This document shows positions 59,495-64,000 of a stretch of DNA of 64,000 bases, one piece after another. This stretch comes from Bdellovibrio sp. (GTDB lineage: Bacteria > Bdellovibrionota > Bacteriovoracia > Bacteriovoracales > Bacteriovoracaceae). Under the pieces are notes generated by a model. It did no database searches. It was not told where the DNA came from and was given only the letters and a program-made list of their open reading frames with translations. The stretch lies in contig JACPIU010000026.1 of the NCBI GenBank assembly GCA_016187935.1, positions 186,001 to 250,000 of the forward strand. Direction: 5' to 3'. Each line of letters begins with the position of its first letter. Positions within the stretch are counted from its first letter, which is position 1. A program made the translations under genes and the position numbers.

Positions 59495-60226
59495 ATGGGA
59501 GATCTGTCAGCTAACAAACCATCTGGTGTAGATACAAGCATGCTATGGCTGGTTACCTATGCAGATATGATGACGCTGATCTGCTGTTTCTTCATTCTGA
59601 TGATGGTTTTTGCTAACTATGATCCTCCTGGTGCTTCGAAGAAAATGGAAGAAGTTTCCAAGGCCTTTAATAAAGATAAATACAAAAGTTCCAATACTAA
59701 ATTTACTCAGTTGCAGGAAGAAATTGCCAAGCATCCTGAGCTTAAGGATTTGATCAAAACTTCTATTGTTGATAACTCTCTTGTTGTTACATTTAGTGGC
59801 AGCATCCTATTTGACAAAGAGTCTTATGATTTGACAGATGAGAGTCGTTTTTTGCTTGATTCACTTATTGATTTAATTAAAGTTAAAGACGCCAATTATC
59901 GCATCTTAGTAGAAGGTCATGACGATAATCAGGCCTTGGGCAAGGAGAGCAAATTCACAACGCATTGGGGTTTGAGTGCGGCACGGGCCTCGTCTGTTGT
60001 TGGTCGCTTTGAATATTTTGGGTTTGATCCTCAAAACCTTGTTGCTATAGGTCTTGCTGATACCAAACCCATTGTTCCAAATGAGGACGACAAAGGTGAT
60101 CCATTGCCCGAAAATATGCGGTTAAATCGCCGAATTGTAATCAAAGTTTTAGAGCCTCAAAATAAAAGCAAAATGGTTCGTCTAGGTCTCGGCGTCTATT
60201 TTACTAACGATAATAAGGGAGAATAG
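59495..60226 (+). CDS. motB: Flagellar-type motor stator protein MotB
   Basis: MotB carries the ion-binding Asp and anchors the stator to peptidoglycan. Its one membrane helix contains WLVTYADMMTLICCFFILMM, with the essential Asp at residue 24. A plug/linker region follows. The OmpA-like peptidoglycan-binding domain has ILVEGHDDNQ (usually GHTDN), LSAARASSVV, ADTKPI and RLNRRIVI. Glycan-binding positions are mostly normal, with Asp for Thr in the first block. Length (243) is typical. The gene is 18 bp after motA. Confidence 0.93.
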   Translation: MGDLSANKPSGVDTSMLWLVTYADMMTLICCFFILMMVFANYDPPGASKKMEEVSKAFNKDKYKSSNTKFTQLQEEIAKHPELKDLIKTSIVDNSLVVTFSGSILFDKESYDLTDESRFLLDSLIDLIKVKDANYRILVEGHDDNQALGKESKFTTHWGLSAARASSVVGRFEYFGFDPQNLVAIGLADTKPIVPNEDDKGDPLPENMRLNRRIVIKVLEPQNKSKMVRLGLGVYFTNDNKGE

Positions 60227-60391
60227 TTTTTCTAAATCTTGTCTTTTACGGTTGGTTATCTTTTTACTATTCATTGCATTATTAGCTGACATAAATCTTC
60301 CATATCTCAACGCAGAGAGTAGGGAAATTACACCCGCGCCAAGTTAGAATGCACACCACTAAAACAATCATTTTGAACGAAGGATTTTCAC

Positions 60392-62713
60392 ATGGAAAAG
60401 CAGCAGGAAATTGATCAAAAATACAAAGCCGCACTTGACTACCACTCTCAAGGACGACCCGGGAAAATTGAGGTTCGCTCAACTAAACCTTTCGCCACCT
60501 CGAGCGACTTATCATTGGCCTATACACCAGGAGTAGCTGCTCCTTGCTTAGAGATCGCTAAAAACTCTGAAGATGCCTATAAATATACTGCCAAAGGAAA
60601 CTTAGTCGCTGTTGTTTCCAATGGTACCGCAGTTCTCGGTCTCGGTGATATTGGTGCCTTGGCAGGAAAACCTGTTATGGAAGGGAAAGGAATACTTTTT
60701 AAGCGATTTGCAGATATTGACGTTTTTGACATTGAAATCAATGCTCCCACCATTGAAGAAATGGTGAACACCGTCAAAGCATTGGAACCAACTTTCGGGG
60801 GAATCAATCTTGAGGATATAAAGGCTCCTGAATGTTTTGAAGTAGAACGGATTTTGATTGAGAAAATGAATATACCGGTTTTTCACGATGACCAACATGG
60901 CACTGCCATTATAGCTTCTGCCGGATTTTTAAATGCGCTAGAGATTACAAAGAGAAAAATTAGTGAAGTGAAATGTGTGTTTTCCGGGGCCGGTGCTGCT
61001 GCTATTGCATGTGCCAAACTATTTATCCACCTTGGTGTTCGAAGAGAAAACCTAATTATGTGTGATTCTCAGGGCGCGATTTATCAAGGGCGTACCAAGG
61101 GAATGAATAAATATAAGGATGAGTTCGCGGTTAATACATATGCTCGCACATTAGCGGATGCTTTTAAGGGCGCTGATGTCTTTATCGGTTGCTCGGCAAA
61201 GGGGCTTGTTTCCCAGGATATGATTAAATCTATGGCCAAAGATCCAATTGTATTTGCGATGGCAAACCCAGACCCAGAAATCTATCCTGATGAAGTCTTG
61301 GCGGTGAGAAAAGATGCTATCGTGGCCACCGGTCGCTCGGATTTTCCGAATCAAGTAAATAACGTTCTTGGATTTCCATTTATTTTTCGTGGCGCTCTTG
61401 ATGTGCGTGCGACTCAAATAAATATGGAAATGAAATTAGCCGCAGTTAGAGCTTTGGCAGCTTTGGCCAAGGAAGATGTGCCAGACGAAGTCAAGATTGC
61501 CTATGGTGGTGAAAACTTTACTTTTGGACGCAATTATCTCATCCCTAAGCCATTCGACCGTAGAGTCCTTACACGGGTAGCTCCTGCTGTGGCCCGCGCA
61601 GCCATGGAAAGTGGAGTGGCAAAAAATCCAATCAAGGATTTTACTGAATATGCCCTTCACTTAGAGTCACGCTTAAGTTCAGGTGGAGAATTTTTACGCT
61701 ACTTACGCGATAATCTCAGGACATTAAATAAACAACTTGGACGCAAGATTACCTTGGCCTTTGCTGAGGGTGAAGATAAGAAAGTGCTTCAAGCCGTCAA
61801 AATGTTAAATGATGAGGGAGATATCGAGCCTATTCTGCTCGGCCGCAAAGACCGAATTTCTGATGTGATGAAGTCAATCGGTCTTGAGGAACTTCTTGGG
61901 CTCAAGGTAATAGAACCTGTAGACGATTCAAACTATGAAAAATATAGCGAAGATTATTGCATTATGAAGCAACGTGAAGGGGTCAGTCGTGCTCATGCCT
62001 ACGAGTTTATGAGTTTACCTAACTATTTTGGGGCAATGATGGCAATGAAAGGGCATGTTGACGCTTTCATGAATGGTCCAAGCTTAAGTTATCCTGAGTG
62101 CTTCAGTCCCTTGATGAAAGTCGTTGGCACACAAAGGGGTAGTCGATCAAATGGTATCTACATTATGGCATTTAAACAGCGCGTGTTATTCTTTGCTGAC
62201 TGTACAGCGCAAATCAATCCTAAAGCAGATGATCTTTCTGAAATTGCGGCTTCAACCGCGCAAGTATTTCGTGACATCATGAAGAGGGAGCCACGAGTTG
62301 CATTTTTAAGCTTCAGTAATTTTGGAAGTAACGAACATTCTGAGGCTAGAAAAGTAAAGGAAGCTGTTCGACTGACCAAGCAAAAATATCCGGATCTCAT
62401 TTGTGACGGTGAAATGCAGGCAGATGTTGCGACGAATCCGCAAATTATGAAAAATTTATTCAGTTTCTGCACTCTTGATAAGCCAGCAGATATTTTAATT
62501 TTTCCTGATCTTAACTCTGCCAATATCAGCTACAAACTGTTAACTCAATTAAGTGAAGCTCATGCCATTGGCCCCTTGCTGGTTCCGATGGCCAAAACTG
62601 TTAACATTATCGCCCGTACAGCTTCAGCAAGCGAAATTGTTAACATGAGTATTTTGACTGCTATCATGGCACATAAGAGGATAAACAATGAAAAAAGCAA
62701 TCGTACAAACTGA
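60392..62713 (+). CDS. maeB: NADP-dependent malic enzyme with phosphotransacetylase-like domain
   Basis: A 773-residue MaeB-type enzyme that decarboxylates malate to pyruvate with reduction of NADP. The malic-enzyme half (about 1-430) shows [39 protein letters not shown], the metal/substrate block [11 protein letters not shown], and [15 protein letters not shown] for dinucleotide binding. The second half (from about 440, [21 protein letters not shown]) resembles phosphotransacetylase and in this family is regulatory, responding to acetyl-CoA. Both halves are complete. A 165-bp gap upstream (60227-60391) shows nothing clear. The 3' end overlaps ridA by 26 bp. Confidence 0.95.
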   Translation: MEKQQEIDQKYKAALDYHSQGRPGKIEVRSTKPFATSSDLSLAYTPGVAAPCLEIAKNSEDAYKYTAKGNLVAVVSNGTAVLGLGDIGALAGKPVMEGKGILFKRFADIDVFDIEINAPTIEEMVNTVKALEPTFGGINLEDIKAPECFEVERILIEKMNIPVFHDDQHGTAIIASAGFLNALEITKRKISEVKCVFSGAGAAAIACAKLFIHLGVRRENLIMCDSQGAIYQGRTKGMNKYKDEFAVNTYARTLADAFKGADVFIGCSAKGLVSQDMIKSMAKDPIVFAMANPDPEIYPDEVLAVRKDAIVATGRSDFPNQVNNVLGFPFIFRGALDVRATQINMEMKLAAVRALAALAKEDVPDEVKIAYGGENFTFGRNYLIPKPFDRRVLTRVAPAVARAAMESGVAKNPIKDFTEYALHLESRLSSGGEFLRYLRDNLRTLNKQLGRKITLAFAEGEDKKVLQAVKMLNDEGDIEPILLGRKDRISDVMKSIGLEELLGLKVIEPVDDSNYEKYSEDYCIMKQREGVSRAHAYEFMSLPNYFGAMMAMKGHVDAFMNGPSLSYPECFSPLMKVVGTQRGSRSNGIYIMAFKQRVLFFADCTAQINPKADDLSEIAASTAQVFRDIMKREPRVAFLSFSNFGSNEHSEARKVKEAVRLTKQKYPDLICDGEMQADVATNPQIMKNLFSFCTLDKPADILIFPDLNSANISYKLLTQLSEAHAIGPLLVPMAKTVNIIARTASASEIVNMSILTAIMAHKRINNEKSNRTN

Positions 62714-63068
62714 CCTAGCACCAAAGGCCATAGGCCCTTATTCACAAGGTGTGCGAGTGGGAGATTTTTTCTTCTTCTCGGGCCAGATTGGAATCGATCC
62801 AGCGACGGGAGAGCTTAATAAGAGTTTCGATGAGCAACTTGACCAAGTTTTGAGCAATATCGATAGCTTGTTAAAGTCGGAAAAACTAACGCATGATAAC
62901 GTGATTAAAACAACTATTTTTATGACGGATTTAGGGCAATTTTCCAGGGTAAATGCTGCGTATGAAACGTTTTTTCATTCTCCTTATCCATCACGATCCA
63001 CTGTTCAAGTCGCCGCTCTTCCCAAGGGCGCACTTATTGAGATTGAGGTGATTGCGGTAAATTCATAA
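62688..63068 (+). CDS. ridA: RidA family reactive-intermediate deaminase
   Basis: RidA hydrolyses reactive enamine/imine intermediates made by PLP enzymes. The 126-residue protein carries the family features: [48 protein letters not shown] and the C-terminal signature [26 protein letters not shown], including the substrate-binding Arg. The start ([14 protein letters not shown]) overlaps the maeB end. The following gene begins one base after its stop. Confidence 0.95.
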   Translation: MKKAIVQTDLAPKAIGPYSQGVRVGDFFFFSGQIGIDPATGELNKSFDEQLDQVLSNIDSLLKSEKLTHDNVIKTTIFMTDLGQFSRVNAAYETFFHSPYPSRSTVQVAALPKGALIEIEVIAVNS

Positions 63069-63069
63069 T

Positions 63070-63729
63070 ATGTTTGCAAAGAAATATACGTTTGAGACAA
63101 AAGAAACTCGGGCCTGGAGAAAAATAAAAAACTTTTTCTTTTTCTCCGGGCTTATTGTTTTTGCTTATTTTGTTTTTTGTACTTACTTGGTTTTACAAGG
63201 TGATGAAGAGACAAAGCGATCTGAGTCTTCTCTTTTTAACCGACCTCCTGACCTTATTGTGGTTTTTACGGGAGATAAGGGAAGAATTTCATTTGCCTTA
63301 GAAAAGGCCAGGGAATATCGGCAATCACATATTTTTGTAAGTGGTGTCTATGAAAAAAACACCGTTCATACTCTTTTTCCCACGAGCGATGATCTTCGTA
63401 ATTTGGATTCAAATCTTTTTGACCTAGATTATGCTTCTCGCAATACTTTTGAAAATGTATTAAATACTGTGCACTATATAAACAGAACAAAGGGAATCAA
63501 TAGAATTCTGGTGATTTCTCATGATTATCATATTCCTCGCATTAAATTAGTTATGGAAAAACTTATGGATTCTACCCGAGAGAATGCACCGGCCTTTTTT
63601 TATTGGGGATTAAAGTCTGATACTTCAGAATGGCGAAATGCTAAAATCATCGTGAAAGAATCTTTTAAAATCTTTCGAACAATTGCCATTCTTCTATTTT
63701 GGGAAGGCGCAAGTGACGTTCGCCTTTAA
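63070..63729 (+). CDS. YdcF/SanA-like (DUF218) membrane protein
   Basis: A 219-residue protein with one membrane helix near the N-terminus (FFFFSGLIVFAYFVFCTYLVL). A DUF218-like alpha/beta domain follows: PDLIVVFTGDKGRISFALEKAREY, HIFVSGVY, YASRNTFENVLNTVHYI (the Thr/Asn-rich loop) and RILVISHDYHIPRIKLVMEKL. Related SanA and YdcF proteins affect envelope integrity and cofactor binding, and function here is unknown. Its stop overlaps the convergent relA/spoT end. Confidence 0.8.
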   Translation: MFAKKYTFETKETRAWRKIKNFFFFSGLIVFAYFVFCTYLVLQGDEETKRSESSLFNRPPDLIVVFTGDKGRISFALEKAREYRQSHIFVSGVYEKNTVHTLFPTSDDLRNLDSNLFDLDYASRNTFENVLNTVHYINRTKGINRILVISHDYHIPRIKLVMEKLMDSTRENAPAFFYWGLKSDTSEWRNAKIIVKESFKIFRTIAILLFWEGASDVRL

Positions 63730-64000
63730 ACTCTTCCAACAGAGATGACTTCTTCTAATTGCTCAATGCATCCGATGGCCTTTAAAAGCTCGGCATAATC
63801 TTTTACTTCAATTTCGAAGATAAAACTTCCCTTGCGATCGGGAAGGGATTTAGCAAGAGCACTCCTAATATTTAGGCCAATATTCGAGATGCTTTTAGAA
63901 ATGGTTGATAAGATACCGGGACGATCGTGAGTGATTACACGAATATTAACTGGATGTTTAAAACTGAAATCTGGATTCCATTCGACCTTGATGCTACGAG
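63726..64000 (-). CDS. (p)ppGpp synthetase/hydrolase, C-terminal part (5' end outside window)
   Basis: Translating the reverse strand at the window end gives an open frame reaching the edge. RSIKVEWNPDFSF starts the ACT-like regulatory domain, which continues HPVNIRVITHDRPGILSTI, SKSISNIGLNIRSALA, IFEIEVKDYAELLKAIGCI and ends EEVISVGRV. The R-x-I-x-V-x-W pattern followed by an ACT domain is typical of RelA/SpoT/Rsh proteins, whose C-terminus senses ribosomes or amino-acid state. The catalytic domains lie outside the window, so RelA and SpoT cannot be told apart. It is convergent with the YdcF-like gene. Confidence 0.85.
   Translation of the reverse strand, partial: RSIKVEWNPDFSFKHPVNIRVITHDRPGILSTISKSISNIGLNIRSALAKSLPDRKGSFIFEIEVKDYAELLKAIGCIEQLEEVISVGRV

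Noticed and set aside
60227-60391. Promoter or small gene before maeB
   Set aside because: No clear -35/-10 pair, hairpin or coding frame could be supported in this 165-bp gap.

Overview
The window is a 64 kb chromosomal stretch of an AT-rich, diderm, motile bacterium. Gene content points to the Bdellovibrionota, probably a Bacteriovorax-like lineage: many lipoproteins and TPR proteins, motAB behind a sigma-28 promoter, a GYF-domain TPR protein, and an mfd/surA/pdxA/uvrA cluster. That placement is an inference, because no 16S or other marker is present.

Layout. 1-7.4 kb: the gyrA 3' end, a TPR lipoprotein, a split Fo block (AtpZ-like, AtpI-like, atpB, atpE, terminator), then riboflavin genes ribD-ribE-ribBA-ribH. 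7.4-16.4 kb, minus strand: mfd, two parvulin-type foldases, pdxA and uvrA. 16.5-24.2 kb: the seven membrane subunits of complex I (nuoA-H-J-K-L-M-N) with no peripheral-arm genes. 24.2-32.7 kb: seven unrecognised membrane proteins and a GYF/TPR protein in one overlapping operon. The seven repeat the order and rough topology of the preceding NuoA-H-J-K-L-M-N, but most catalytic residues are gone. I read them as a degenerate or repurposed second complex I membrane arm, and this is the most interesting feature of the window. 32.7-36.1 kb: serS followed by three tRNA-Ser genes, the last two separated by a 1.8 kb Fic/P-loop kinase islet bounded by a 21-bp repeat of the tRNA 3' end.

36.1-43.7 kb: an integrated element in the third tRNA-Ser, with a 20-bp att repeat, tyrosine integrase, excisionase-like HTH, Rep_trans-type initiator, a perfect 27-bp palindrome, a C39-peptidase-like protein, phased A-tracts, an XRE regulator and a FadL-type porin. 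43.8-50.4 kb: a large lipoprotein, a hydrolase, an RlmM-like methyltransferase, an EamA transporter and an aldo/keto reductase.

50.4-60.2 kb: a six-gene minus-strand envelope cluster ending in a FliF/FliG-like fusion, divergent from motA-motB, whose promoter is a near-consensus sigma-28 site. Together these look like a non-standard motor or a motor-linked envelope complex. 60.4-64 kb: maeB, ridA, a YdcF/SanA-like protein and the 3' end of a relA/spoT gene.

All homology calls come from reading motifs by eye. No database search was possible. Alignments between the two complex I-like gene sets are hand alignments and need profile-profile confirmation.
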